In this document: piece by piece, positions 1-8,413 of the stretch
How positions within the stretch are numbered: the stretch's first letter is position 1
How the letters are laid out: every line of letters begins with the position of its first letter
NCBI GenBank assembly: GCA_003141195.1
Contig: PLLC01000061.1
Span: 22,578 to 64,266 of the forward strand
Length of the DNA: 41,689 nt
DNA from: Syntrophaceae bacterium
Lineage (GTDB): Bacteria > Desulfobacterota > Syntrophia > Syntrophales > UBA5619
Direction: 5' to 3'
The notes under the pieces: generated by a model
Databases searched by the model: none
What the model saw: the letters and a program-made list of their open reading frames with translations, nothing else
Told to the model about the DNA's origin: nothing
Translations under genes and position numbers: made by a program

Positions 1-129
1 TCCCGGTCTCCGTTCCGCCGCAGCAACCTCGGGAAATGGATAAATAGAGGGTGATTTTATATCAAATGGTCCCCTTGCCGTCAACACGGAAAAACAGGGG
101 AATGATACAATTGGTGTAGTTTTATAATG

Positions 130-351
130 CTACCGCGCTTCTATAACAGATAAAATCACTTCCTCATTCTGGTTTATATAAGCCGCGTAATCAGCTTCTC
201 TATGACTGACATCAATTTTCTCCGGAATTGATCGCGCAAAATAATTGATGATCGTCTCCGCTGCCGTGTCGGAAATATGAGTGAGTTCGGTCGTCAATAG
301 TGGACACCAAACACAAGTAGAGCCGACGGTTATTCCTACATTGCCATCCAT
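130..351 (-). CDS. Hypothetical 73-residue protein at the distal end of the BREX-like operon
   Basis: I do not recognise this short ORF. It starts 18 bases after the BrxL-like gene stops, on the same strand, so it could be its last cistron. The ATG has no convincing Shine-Dalgarno sequence. The product is acidic to neutral, with no obvious signal peptide or membrane segment, and has two cysteines in a Cys-Val-Trp-Cys motif near residue 15. Its second half (DTAAETIINYFARSIPE onward) looks like ordinary soluble protein with amphipathic helices. It does not resemble the Lon protease domain missing from the neighbouring BrxL-like protein. It may be a real small gene, a remnant or a chance ORF. 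Bases 1-129 downstream hold nothing I can identify. Confidence 0.35.
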   Translation of the reverse strand: MDGNVGITVGSTCVWCPLLTTELTHISDTAAETIINYFARSIPEKIDVSHREADYAAYINQNEEVILSVIEAR

Positions 352-369
352 AACATGACATCAGCTATG

Positions 370-1878
370 CTACGGAGCATCCAGAAAGGGGAAACTCACT
401 GAGCCGAATTCTTCGGGCTTCATGACGGCCAGTTGATCGATGACCCGTTTGCGCATTTCGGCCGCGAAGGCAACCAGGGAGCGGACTTTGGCGGCGTCCA
501 CCTTGTCAGCGGTCATGTTCGGATAAAGGAGTTTCAGCATCCCGGCCGCGGTCTTCTTGATCGCATCCTGGTTGCGGCTGGTCATGCCGCCGAAATCCGT
601 GACGGCGGCCACATGGGTTTGGAAGTTCAGCCGCCGGAGTTCGGCAAATATCTCCGCCAGATAGTCGGTCAGAAACCCGTAGCCGTCGGCGTAGTTTTCG
701 GGCATGATCTTGGGCATCTCCCAGCCAGGCACATAGGCGTGAATGCGGTCCAGAAAAGCCGCGTCCTGAAGTTCTTCAGGAAGGGGCGAAAAGAGATGTC
801 GATAGTGGTCCTTCGGCGCCACCCTTTCCATGTAGGTGTCGATGTTTCCGCCGAGCACGATGGAACACTGGGCGGAGAACTCCTGATCCCCTCTGGTAAA
901 CTTGCCGGTCTGCATGTAGTCCTTGAGGATACTCACGCTGGCATCGGCGTCTTCAAAGCGGGTATTGGCGATTTCATCGAAGAAAACGACATGCTTGAGC
1001 CCCAAGACTCCCAGTCGTCGCGTCCCTTTATTGAAGAACAAGGTTGCCGGCGTGGTTTTGCCGCCAGAGATCACGAACGACCGGTTCGACGTGTTCCGGT
1101 AGGTGTAGGTCTTCCCCGTTTCCCTCGGCCCAAGTTCAATGGCGTTGTAGTTCGATTCCACAAACGGGACCAGGCGAAGCATCATGAGCATTTTTACCCG
1201 CTGCGTGAACCGGGCGGGGTTGAAACCGATGGACTGCACGAGAAGGTCAAGCCACTCTTCATCGGTGAACAGTTCCCGCTTGCCGATGAAATCATCCAGG
1301 TTTAGACGCGTGTACTGAAGCGGCGTGAACTCACGGATGTAGAAGGGATACTTGCGAGACTTGATCTCATAGGTGGCATCGTATTCGATGAGCATTGTGC
1401 CCCATGCCCCACTCGTGAGCAGCACGTCGGCATACTCATCGAGTATTCGTTGGGCGACGCGAACCATGTTGTCACCCAGGGCCGGGACATCGGCCCAGTA
1501 GTGGTCCTTGGACTGATCTAGTCGAACGGACAACTGCCCCAGCAAGGCATACTCGCCGTTCTCCTTGATCCGACTCTTGATCAACTCCTTCTTGGCGCTA
1601 TCAGCATATCGCTCGGTCAGGATCCTGTCTATTTTCCGCTGCCCATTGACGGGGTCATGGGCATCCACGTACCGGCTGACCAGGTACTCCATCACGTATC
1701 GCGGGAACTCCTTGTAGGCTTCGTTCCATCGCGTCAACGGCTTGAGAATCACCCGGTCGGCCAGATGAGCCATAATTTTCAGGTTGAAGAGGTCTTCGGG
1801 AATCGGGGATCGTCCATCGCCCGATCCGGGACGGCCTTTTTCCGTGGCTGACTGGGAGGTGTCTTGCTTATCGGACAT
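370..1878 (-). CDS. brxL: BrxL-like AAA+ ATPase lacking the Lon protease domain
   Basis: This is a BREX-associated BrxL-family ATPase, the Lon-related AAA+ protein that acts with DNA in phage exclusion. Visible motifs are a Walker A, GPRETGKT (lysine near residue 256), followed by SGGKTTPATLFFN, and a Walker B, VVFFDEIAN; this is the BrxL-type ATPase core. Full-length BrxL proteins I know are about 660-690 residues and end in a Lon-like peptidase domain. This one is 502 residues and stops at FPFLDAP with no Ser-Lys protease region, and nothing resembling it follows. The ATG at 1878 is preferred over an ATG at 1893 because AAAGGAA lies just before it. PglZ ends only 22 bases upstream, so the two are co-transcribed. 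Shorter BrxL variants may form a natural subfamily, which I cannot check. Confidence 0.86.
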   Translation of the reverse strand: MSDKQDTSQSATEKGRPGSGDGRSPIPEDLFNLKIMAHLADRVILKPLTRWNEAYKEFPRYVMEYLVSRYVDAHDPVNGQRKIDRILTERYADSAKKELIKSRIKENGEYALLGQLSVRLDQSKDHYWADVPALGDNMVRVAQRILDEYADVLLTSGAWGTMLIEYDATYEIKSRKYPFYIREFTPLQYTRLNLDDFIGKRELFTDEEWLDLLVQSIGFNPARFTQRVKMLMMLRLVPFVESNYNAIELGPRETGKTYTYRNTSNRSFVISGGKTTPATLFFNKGTRRLGVLGLKHVVFFDEIANTRFEDADASVSILKDYMQTGKFTRGDQEFSAQCSIVLGGNIDTYMERVAPKDHYRHLFSPLPEELQDAAFLDRIHAYVPGWEMPKIMPENYADGYGFLTDYLAEIFAELRRLNFQTHVAAVTDFGGMTSRNQDAIKKTAAGMLKLLYPNMTADKVDAAKVRSLVAFAAEMRKRVIDQLAVMKPEEFGSVSFPFLDAP

Positions 1879-1899
1879 CGTATTCCTTTCCATGGAAAA

Positions 1900-4671
1900 T
1901 TACATATCGTCAAAACTCTTGAGGGCGTCCGCCTCAAGTCTTGTCGCCTTGGGTTTAACCCGGACGGGTATGACGACCATGCCTTCCTCAAATTCCCGTC
2001 GCTTCCCGTCCACATCCGTATAGTGGATACGGACACCCACGGATGTCACCGTGCCCTTTGGATCCACCTCGCGGGCGGCGGTTTCCCGATACCTGCCGGT
2101 CAATTGGCCGGCAATCGTCAATTTTTGACCCACGGCCAAGGTGGTCTCCTGCAACGCGACAGCCTCGCCGAGATTGTCCTGGAGCTTCACGGATAGGGAC
2201 AAATCCACATTGCCGGCATTTCGCACGACCAGGGAAACGTCGGCTACCGCGTCCTCTTCGACCACGATTTGCGTCGGCACGCTTTCCAAAACCGGTCGAG
2301 CGATCTTTCCCGCGAGCCTGCGCAGAAGGGTGCCCGGGATCACCATTTCGGCCATAGAGCAACCGCCATGGCCATATCTGGGCGATGCACGCATTCCTTC
2401 ACGCTTAAACCAGACGCTACCGACAGGCAGTTGGAACACCTCAGCGCCCGCCGTGACCGAAAGAGACGGATCGGTAACTTTCTTCTCCTGACCGCCGATA
2501 TAGCGGGGTTGGATCTTGCCGGCTTCAGCGCCGTTTACGACCGCCACGGGCAATGCCTGCGTGCGCAACAGTTCGATGAAGCCGTGATCCGATGTGAGCA
2601 ACAGGGTGTCCTCGGGGCGCACACGGACTTGGATGTCGTCGAGAATTCCTCGAACCCCCTGCGCCTTGTCTCCGATGATCGCGGCCCGAATGCGATGATT
2701 GAACGCCGCCAGATCGCCGTTGAAGTCATGGCAATCGTCGGAAACCGAATAAATCAGAACGTTCACATCCCGGACGTCCTTGTCCTTGAAACCGACCCGC
2801 ATCAGTGCCGCCGTCGTCTCGGCATCCGTCACAAACCGAAGCCGGGTCTTTGCCTCCTCCGGGGAGAGCCCGAGGTTCCTCGCCACCAGGATAGGCTCGT
2901 TTGTCGTCGGCTCTCCCTGGTTGTTCAACCCCTCGCCGGGCAGGCATCCGCCCAGCAAGCTGCTGCGGGCGTAAAGGGTGAATGTCGGCAGGACGGCGAA
3001 ATAGGGCTGAGCCTCGATCTCAAAGTGGCCGCTGAATGCCGAACGAACGACCTCGTCCCATGTGTCGTACCTCATTCCGTCGAAGATCAGTATCCAGACC
3101 CGCCCGTCCAACGACCCTAGCGCCAACCGCTTCAGGATTTCGTCCAGTTTCCGGCGAATCAACCCGGCCGCGGATCGCGGACCCTGCATGAACTTCCGGG
3201 GATTAGACCGGATCAAGTCCGCCAGGATTCGGTCTATCTCGTCCAACCTCACGCGCACGCGATCCCGCAGGGATCCCGGCGATGGGTTGGTGTCGCCCTC
3301 TTCGCCAAAGAAGCAGCGCCGACCTTGCTCGATCAGGTCCCCATCCCCACACGCCTGGAGGTCTCCCCAGGCACGCGCGACCGTCAACTCCAGTCCGTGG
3401 TGCCCCGTCTCGACGTACCATTGAAGCAAAGCCTCGGAATGCGGAAAAGCGGGAACGGGTTTTCCCAGAACGGCCTCGACATTCCGAATGCGGCGAAGGA
3501 GGTTCAGTCCCGCGTCGGCAGGTGCTCCGCCGGCCCTGACGTCGCTCAGTTGGTCCACCCACTCCATGGATGCGGGGATCGGTTGGCTGAAGAACTCCTT
3601 GAGGATGTGAAGCACATGCCGTTGCGCAATCAAGGCCACGCCGTCCGACCGCTGGATGTATGCCACGCACTGCGACCTGCTTTGTCCCGGCAACAGGCCG
3701 TCAAAGATGCGGTCCATCCGGCGAGGGGTCAAAAACCCCGCCGACAGGTCCTCGATGCGCATCCACACCTCCGCCTGACTGCGCAGCCGGGTGATGACGC
3801 GCATGGCCACCGGTTCGAGTTTGTTGATCGACATCTCGGGCGGGAACAAATGAAGCCCCATCAACTGCGTGGCGGGGTTCTGGAGCCCGTACTGTTCGGC
3901 CACGAGACGAAGTACGATGTACGAGGCCAACTCAGCCGGTGGGAGATCAAACCAATCCAGCCCGTCCATGACCTGCGGTTGTGCCGCCTCCCGCAGGATC
4001 TCGATAACCACGGGGCGATCCGCCGAAAGCGCAGGGGTCCCCAGCAGAAGCCTGAGTCCGTGTTCAACGAACGCGTCAGTTCGGGTTTCATCCGGCCAGA
4101 TATCGTGCAGGGTCAAGGCGGGATAACCGGCCAGGAGCGCCAGCGCTGCAATTTGACCGTTTCCCCAGTCATCCGGTTTCCCCCAACGCTGAACGATCTT
4201 CGCCGCCGCGGCCGGAACCACCTCAAGGCGATCCATCAGAACGTCACGGTAGCGCCGCAATGGGGTTTCGGGGAAGTTGATCCTGGGGCAGATGCGGCGG
4301 AAGAATGCGGGCAGGGACAGATCCAGAGGTTCGCTGCCTTCGTTGAGCGCCAGGATATCCGCAATCCAGGAGGCATCAATCCGAACAGCGGTCTGATTCC
4401 CGTCCACATCGGGCTTTTGCGGGCGGGCGCCAAGCACCACGACCACCGGCCCATTGCTCGCAGTCGCGCGAAACCGCATACGGAACGCCAGGTCATCGCC
4501 ACGGAATACCACCGGCCGCCACGTCCGTCCCCCGTCGTCCACGATGGCCGGCTTGCCGAGAACCCCGGCGTCGGTCAGGAGAGAATCGCTGTCTACCGCG
4601 ACCGCCATGCGGCAGTCACGAGCCCGTGCGCCGAGCCATTGCAGGAATACACTGGTGGGTGTGAGAGTCAT
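1900..4671 (-). CDS. pglZ: PglZ-domain alkaline-phosphatase-superfamily protein
   Basis: PglZ is the signature protein of BREX and Pgl phage-defence systems and belongs to the alkaline phosphatase superfamily of metal-dependent phosphodiesterases. The 923-residue product has an N-terminal helical region, then the PglZ core: ILIFDGMRYD (first metal-site Asp near 531), a PTFTLYARSSLLGG stretch where the nucleophile Ser/Thr is expected, LLTSDHGF (Asp 695, His 696) and YGHGG (His 768). The last 120 or so residues, from about 795, read as a beta-sandwich (VSLVVRNAGNVDLSL) of immunoglobulin/CARDB-like character, perhaps a binding module. The gene starts 5 bases after the methyltransferase stops and ends 6 bases before the nearest possible BrxL start, which fits tight co-expression. 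Confidence 0.94.
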   Translation of the reverse strand: MTLTPTSVFLQWLGARARDCRMAVAVDSDSLLTDAGVLGKPAIVDDGGRTWRPVVFRGDDLAFRMRFRATASNGPVVVVLGARPQKPDVDGNQTAVRIDASWIADILALNEGSEPLDLSLPAFFRRICPRINFPETPLRRYRDVLMDRLEVVPAAAAKIVQRWGKPDDWGNGQIAALALLAGYPALTLHDIWPDETRTDAFVEHGLRLLLGTPALSADRPVVIEILREAAQPQVMDGLDWFDLPPAELASYIVLRLVAEQYGLQNPATQLMGLHLFPPEMSINKLEPVAMRVITRLRSQAEVWMRIEDLSAGFLTPRRMDRIFDGLLPGQSRSQCVAYIQRSDGVALIAQRHVLHILKEFFSQPIPASMEWVDQLSDVRAGGAPADAGLNLLRRIRNVEAVLGKPVPAFPHSEALLQWYVETGHHGLELTVARAWGDLQACGDGDLIEQGRRCFFGEEGDTNPSPGSLRDRVRVRLDEIDRILADLIRSNPRKFMQGPRSAAGLIRRKLDEILKRLALGSLDGRVWILIFDGMRYDTWDEVVRSAFSGHFEIEAQPYFAVLPTFTLYARSSLLGGCLPGEGLNNQGEPTTNEPILVARNLGLSPEEAKTRLRFVTDAETTAALMRVGFKDKDVRDVNVLIYSVSDDCHDFNGDLAAFNHRIRAAIIGDKAQGVRGILDDIQVRVRPEDTLLLTSDHGFIELLRTQALPVAVVNGAEAGKIQPRYIGGQEKKVTDPSLSVTAGAEVFQLPVGSVWFKREGMRASPRYGHGGCSMAEMVIPGTLLRRLAGKIARPVLESVPTQIVVEEDAVADVSLVVRNAGNVDLSLSVKLQDNLGEAVALQETTLAVGQKLTIAGQLTGRYRETAAREVDPKGTVTSVGVRIHYTDVDGKRREFEEGMVVIPVRVKPKATRLEADALKSFDDM

Positions 4672-4676
4672 TTGGA

Positions 4677-7574
4677 TTACAGCTCCAGCTCCAGTTGGTT
4701 CTTGCTTTCCTGTGACTTCTTGCCGGTCTTGTCCGGTTCGAATCCTTCCCGTAGCCGCGAAGAAGCCACACGAGCCTGTTTCTCCACCCGACCGAAGACG
4801 GCCGCGGGGACGCGATCACTCAACACGCCGTGGAAGAGTTGAGAGATCATCCGGTAACCGACGACCGGGTCGAAATCCCGGAGCGCGGGCAGCTCTTCAC
4901 CTTCCTGCTCTTCGACGGCTCGGCACGCCCTGAAGATCGCCTCGATCCATTCGCAGCGGTCCGTATTGCTGACTTGCCGCTTCAAACTGCCGGCCAGAAA
5001 CCGCTCCGCATCGTGGAGGACACGCAGGGTCTGACTGTCGTTCATCATCTCGCGCTCTTCTTCCGTCGGCTCGCGCCAGCGGTTGCTCTCCGCATCCTTC
5101 CAGAAGTTCTCGCGGAGCATGATCTCCAGGTCAAGTTGCTGCGACACCTCCGCCGGCAGCAACCCGGTCACCTGCATCCACAGGGGCTTCAGTTCGCCGA
5201 CCAGCAGGGGACGTACCTGGATCTTCTGGCGTAACCACTCAATCGCGCTCACTTCGTCCTTGACGGCGATCTCTTCCTGAATCAACCCGCCGTTGCTGCC
5301 GTTGCCACCGTTCACCGCCTCGCCACGCAGATACCAATGCTGTCCAACCTTTCGGAAGTATCGGGAACAAACACGCTCGATATATGGCAGGTTCAGGCGA
5401 TCCACACTTATCCCACGCGGAATAAGTACGTTCATCAACATGCTATTAATTGTGGCGGTGGTGCGGTGTTCGTCGCTGTATTTGGCAGGCTCCGCCTTGA
5501 TCCGTTCCGGTAGCGTCTGAAGGTGTTCGCGGACGGCATCGGCAACCTGGTGCTCCAAGTCATGGTCTTCGGCGCTCAACTGGGTGCGGGCCACAGCAGG
5601 CTTGTGGAGGTTGAAAACCACGTCCTTGTCCACGGTGTCCTCGCCGCGCATAACCCCGACCATTTGGTTGAAGCTCTTGTGCTCCTTGTCGAGAATCATC
5701 ATGTTCGTGATTTGAAATCCAGCATCGAGCGCGGCCTGCTTGATGTGTTCAAATAAACCAAGCTCCGGGTCGCCGTTGTTGAACTCAATCATCGCATATC
5801 TGCCAGGCTTCAGGACGCGGAACATCTCTCTGAAAGCGTTGCGCATCTTCTCCGTGTAGCTTTCGACTCCCCATTTGCGGCCATTGGACGTGATGGCCTC
5901 TTTCGGGACATCAGTCGTTCGGCCTAACCAGGCTTCCCAAAGAACGTTCAGCTCCGCATACGCAATGTTCCTCCCAAATGGTGGGTCAGCAAAGATGAAG
6001 TCGATGGACGAGTCATACAACCACGGCATTTCTTGCGCAGGCCCCGTAGTGACGAGAACGGAGCCTGCAAAAAACGAATTTGTCGAGAAGTAGCTCGTGA
6101 TGTCATCATATTTGCCTGCAAGAACCTTTAGTGGATTCATCTCCGCCTGAAAATGGGGAATGAACAGGCGCATTGCGAGGGCCTCATTGCCACGCTGACG
6201 ATAGCGCGTCATTTGCGTAAGATTTCGGGCCGATACCGCCGTGAAGAGAAACTGCAAGGCTTTCCGAACTCGTGTGTCACTTACGCTATCGAACTCTCTC
6301 CAAAGGCGAGCAGAAGCAAAGAGGTTTCGTGCCGTGTAAAGTTGGTCAACCGAGACTAGGCCGCGCTTGATGAATGGATTTCCCTGTTCGCCCGGAACCA
6401 GGGGCGTCTTAGGATACCAGTATGGAAGCTCGTGTTGGCAAATCTCTTGGACTTTTTCTCGGTCGCACATGCTCAGCTTTCGTCGCACTTTACTGAGCAT
6501 AAGACTCCCGTCTGAACGAACGCGACGACCGAGGAACTGATAGACAACCTCCGCTGGGTCGGCTCGAACGAGCGTGAGGTTATCAACCGCCCATTCTTGG
6601 CGACACTCAGGACATTGAAACTGCTCGAAGACTTTAGTAGTTTCCTTGTCCATAGCCACATCATAGAGAGCGAACTCTTGGCCACAGCCTCGCGCCACAC
6701 GTTTCTTGGATACGATGGGCTTGCCCGCGTTTTTGCCCCGTTTACTGATTTTTCCGGTGAGTTCCTCAATGGTGACGAAGCCTTCACAGCGATATACGTC
6801 CGACCAGATCGTGTATTGGATGGTGGCCGGAATACAGATCCACTCTTCAACCTGTGAAACGTCAAGGTCCTTCCACGCCTGGTCCATGGGGAGATCGGAG
6901 ATGGGATATCCAAGGCGTTGTTCCACGTCGGAACGGCTGAGCAAAGTCCAGCTCTTGGGGACCTCCGCGTCCTCCTCCAACAGGGACGTTGATGGTGCGG
7001 AATCTTGCTGGCTGTCAGGCGGGTTCTTCAACCGTGACAGAACCTCCGGGTTCGTAAGCGCGTAGTCTCCAATGGCCGGCTCGTAATGCTCGGTGCCGTA
7101 GAGCCAGTCGAATTCATCCTTGACAGCCGCCTTGATCCACTCGAACTCTTTTTTGAGGGCATTCACGTCCACGGATGTGTTATAGTTATAGGCAATGTGA
7201 CAGGCGGCAGGCGACAGATCGTTGAGGATGCAGGCGCGGGGGCCGACGCGGTCTTTGAATTCGGAGAATTGCTCCACGATGTCACCCGGTGGGTTGGCGC
7301 ACATCTGCGCCGCGACGCCCGTCATGCCCGACCCGCAAAACAGGTCGAGAACCAGATCGCCCGGTTTCGTGTAATGCAGGATGTAGGGGATAATGCTGCG
7401 GGGCGGCACCTTGGTGTGATAGGAGTGGGCGTTGTAGATGGGATCGTTTTTGCCTTCCTTGATGTCCGCTGTGAACGGCGGACGGTCGTAATCGTCCGTT
7501 GCCGGATCGTAGGGTTTGACGTGCCGTTTGAGGAACTCTTCCAGCGAGCCCTGATTTTCAAGAAAGTCCAACAT
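4677..7574 (-). CDS. BREX-associated DNA methyltransferase (PglX/PglXI-like)
   Basis: A 965-residue DNA methyltransferase, probably modifying the host genome so that the BREX-like system spares it. The S-adenosylmethionine motif VLDLFCGSGMTG is near residue 77 and the catalytic motif ADPPFGRN near 530, with a large insert between. The insert has a cysteine-containing stretch (ARGCGQEF and, later, CPECRQEW) resembling a zinc ribbon. Motif order, SAM site before DPPF, matches the large methylases with DUF1156-like regions used as PglXI in type 3 BREX, rather than the classic PglX of type 1. DPPF suggests an amino-methyltransferase; which base is modified is not visible. GAGG six bases before the ATG supports the start. 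It lies directly between the toxin-antitoxin-like pair and pglZ. Confidence 0.88.
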   Translation of the reverse strand: MLDFLENQGSLEEFLKRHVKPYDPATDDYDRPPFTADIKEGKNDPIYNAHSYHTKVPPRSIIPYILHYTKPGDLVLDLFCGSGMTGVAAQMCANPPGDIVEQFSEFKDRVGPRACILNDLSPAACHIAYNYNTSVDVNALKKEFEWIKAAVKDEFDWLYGTEHYEPAIGDYALTNPEVLSRLKNPPDSQQDSAPSTSLLEEDAEVPKSWTLLSRSDVEQRLGYPISDLPMDQAWKDLDVSQVEEWICIPATIQYTIWSDVYRCEGFVTIEELTGKISKRGKNAGKPIVSKKRVARGCGQEFALYDVAMDKETTKVFEQFQCPECRQEWAVDNLTLVRADPAEVVYQFLGRRVRSDGSLMLSKVRRKLSMCDREKVQEICQHELPYWYPKTPLVPGEQGNPFIKRGLVSVDQLYTARNLFASARLWREFDSVSDTRVRKALQFLFTAVSARNLTQMTRYRQRGNEALAMRLFIPHFQAEMNPLKVLAGKYDDITSYFSTNSFFAGSVLVTTGPAQEMPWLYDSSIDFIFADPPFGRNIAYAELNVLWEAWLGRTTDVPKEAITSNGRKWGVESYTEKMRNAFREMFRVLKPGRYAMIEFNNGDPELGLFEHIKQAALDAGFQITNMMILDKEHKSFNQMVGVMRGEDTVDKDVVFNLHKPAVARTQLSAEDHDLEHQVADAVREHLQTLPERIKAEPAKYSDEHRTTATINSMLMNVLIPRGISVDRLNLPYIERVCSRYFRKVGQHWYLRGEAVNGGNGSNGGLIQEEIAVKDEVSAIEWLRQKIQVRPLLVGELKPLWMQVTGLLPAEVSQQLDLEIMLRENFWKDAESNRWREPTEEEREMMNDSQTLRVLHDAERFLAGSLKRQVSNTDRCEWIEAIFRACRAVEEQEGEELPALRDFDPVVGYRMISQLFHGVLSDRVPAAVFGRVEKQARVASSRLREGFEPDKTGKKSQESKNQLELEL

Positions 7575-7588
7575 CTTGCGCCTCAGCT

Positions 7589-8122
7589 TTACTCCTCACC
7601 CTGAGTCTGTCCCGCCGGGGAGGATGGACTGTTGGATTCGGCTTCTCCGGCCAGCCGGAGAGCTTCGCGAACAAGGGACTGCGCGATGTGGCAGCCGTGC
7701 CGAGGCAAGGCCCACAGCAGTGGACCCACCATCTCGATAAGTCCGCGGTGTTTGGCGCGCAGAAGCACCCCCACAGTGCCGAGCACCCGCACACCGAAGG
7801 CTTGGCCACACTGACGCGCCGCATGGTCATCTACCACGATTTCGCATTCCGCTTGCCGATACGCCCAGGCCAGCACCGCCGATTCCCCCGTGCCAAGGTC
7901 CCATGCGGCAATGGAGGGAGGCATCGCCGGATCGTCCCGAATGGCCGTGCGCCCCGGCCCTGCCAGCCATATTCGACCCGGATCATCAGCAGGTCCTGCC
8001 TCCACTTCCGCGGCTACGGCCGCGGGAATTATCAACACAGTCGGCAACCGGCGGAGCAGGTCGACCTGCCCCATACGAGCTAAGACGATGATGGGTGACG
8101 CGTTGACGATCCATCTACTCAT
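7589..8122 (-). CDS. DUF3368 PIN-like protein, putative toxin partner
   Basis: DUF3368 proteins are PIN-like nucleases commonly paired with UPF0175 antitoxins in VapBC-like modules. The N-terminus WIVNASPIIVLARMG matches the family opening, with Asn where classic PIN domains have Asp, as is common in DUF3368. GTGESAVLAWA carries the second acidic residue and EIVVDDHAARQCG the third acidic pair, followed by GVRVLGTVGVLLRAK. The ATG at 8122 lies inside the stop-codon region of the upstream UPF0175 gene (8-base overlap), giving translational coupling; an in-frame ATG at 8146 is less likely. The methyltransferase starts 14 bases downstream, so this pair is embedded in the BREX-like operon. It may act as an independent module or stabilise the island; toxicity is unproven. 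Confidence 0.85.
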   Translation of the reverse strand: MSRWIVNASPIIVLARMGQVDLLRRLPTVLIIPAAVAAEVEAGPADDPGRIWLAGPGRTAIRDDPAMPPSIAAWDLGTGESAVLAWAYRQAECEIVVDDHAARQCGQAFGVRVLGTVGVLLRAKHRGLIEMVGPLLWALPRHGCHIAQSLVREALRLAGEAESNSPSSPAGQTQGEE

Positions 8123-8369
8123 CCGCCGCCTCCGCCGCCAAGTCATCGGGTGTGATCTGGAAAGGCGACACCTGGAACTCGTGCAACTTATCCAGAAATT
8201 CCCGTCTGCTCATTCCGGCCAATTCGGCGGCTTTCGATTGAGACACCCGTCCCATTTCGTACCACTTTACCACCGCCGCCAAGCGCATCTGCCGGGCGAA
8301 CTCGTCAGGACCGGCGCGAAACACGGACAAAGACTCTTCGGGAACGTCGAGTGTGATATGTACTGTCAT
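8115..8369 (-). CDS. UPF0175 family small protein, putative antitoxin
   Basis: An 84-residue member of UPF0175, a family usually encoded just upstream of DUF3368 PIN-like proteins and thought to be antitoxins. The N-terminal beta strand (VHITLDVPEESL) is followed by a helix-turn-helix-like part with the family pattern ...KAAELAGMSRREFLDKL, consistent with DNA binding and autoregulation. GGAGG sits seven bases before the ATG, the best Shine-Dalgarno in this operon, so it may be translated strongly. It starts 44 bases after the ATPase gene ends, the widest spacing among the core genes of the island. Its stop overlaps the start of the DUF3368 gene. No separate promoter is obvious in the 44-base gap. 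Confidence 0.85.
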   Translation of the reverse strand: MTVHITLDVPEESLSVFRAGPDEFARQMRLAAVVKWYEMGRVSQSKAAELAGMSRREFLDKLHEFQVSPFQITPDDLAAEAADE

Positions 8370-8413
8370 GCTAAACCTCCATGCTGTCCTGTAAACGCGA
8401 CGAGACGTCGCCT

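Noticed and set aside
4735-4745. tRNA T-loop-like sequence GGTTCGAATCC
   Set aside because: It lies inside the methyltransferase coding sequence and no acceptor stem, anticodon arm or D-arm can be fitted around it.
3325-4842. Long open frame (505 codons) on the plus strand, opposite pglZ
   Set aside because: It is antisense to a gene with clear PglZ motifs, has no family-like sequence and is rich in Arg, Pro and His, as expected for a high-GC shadow frame.
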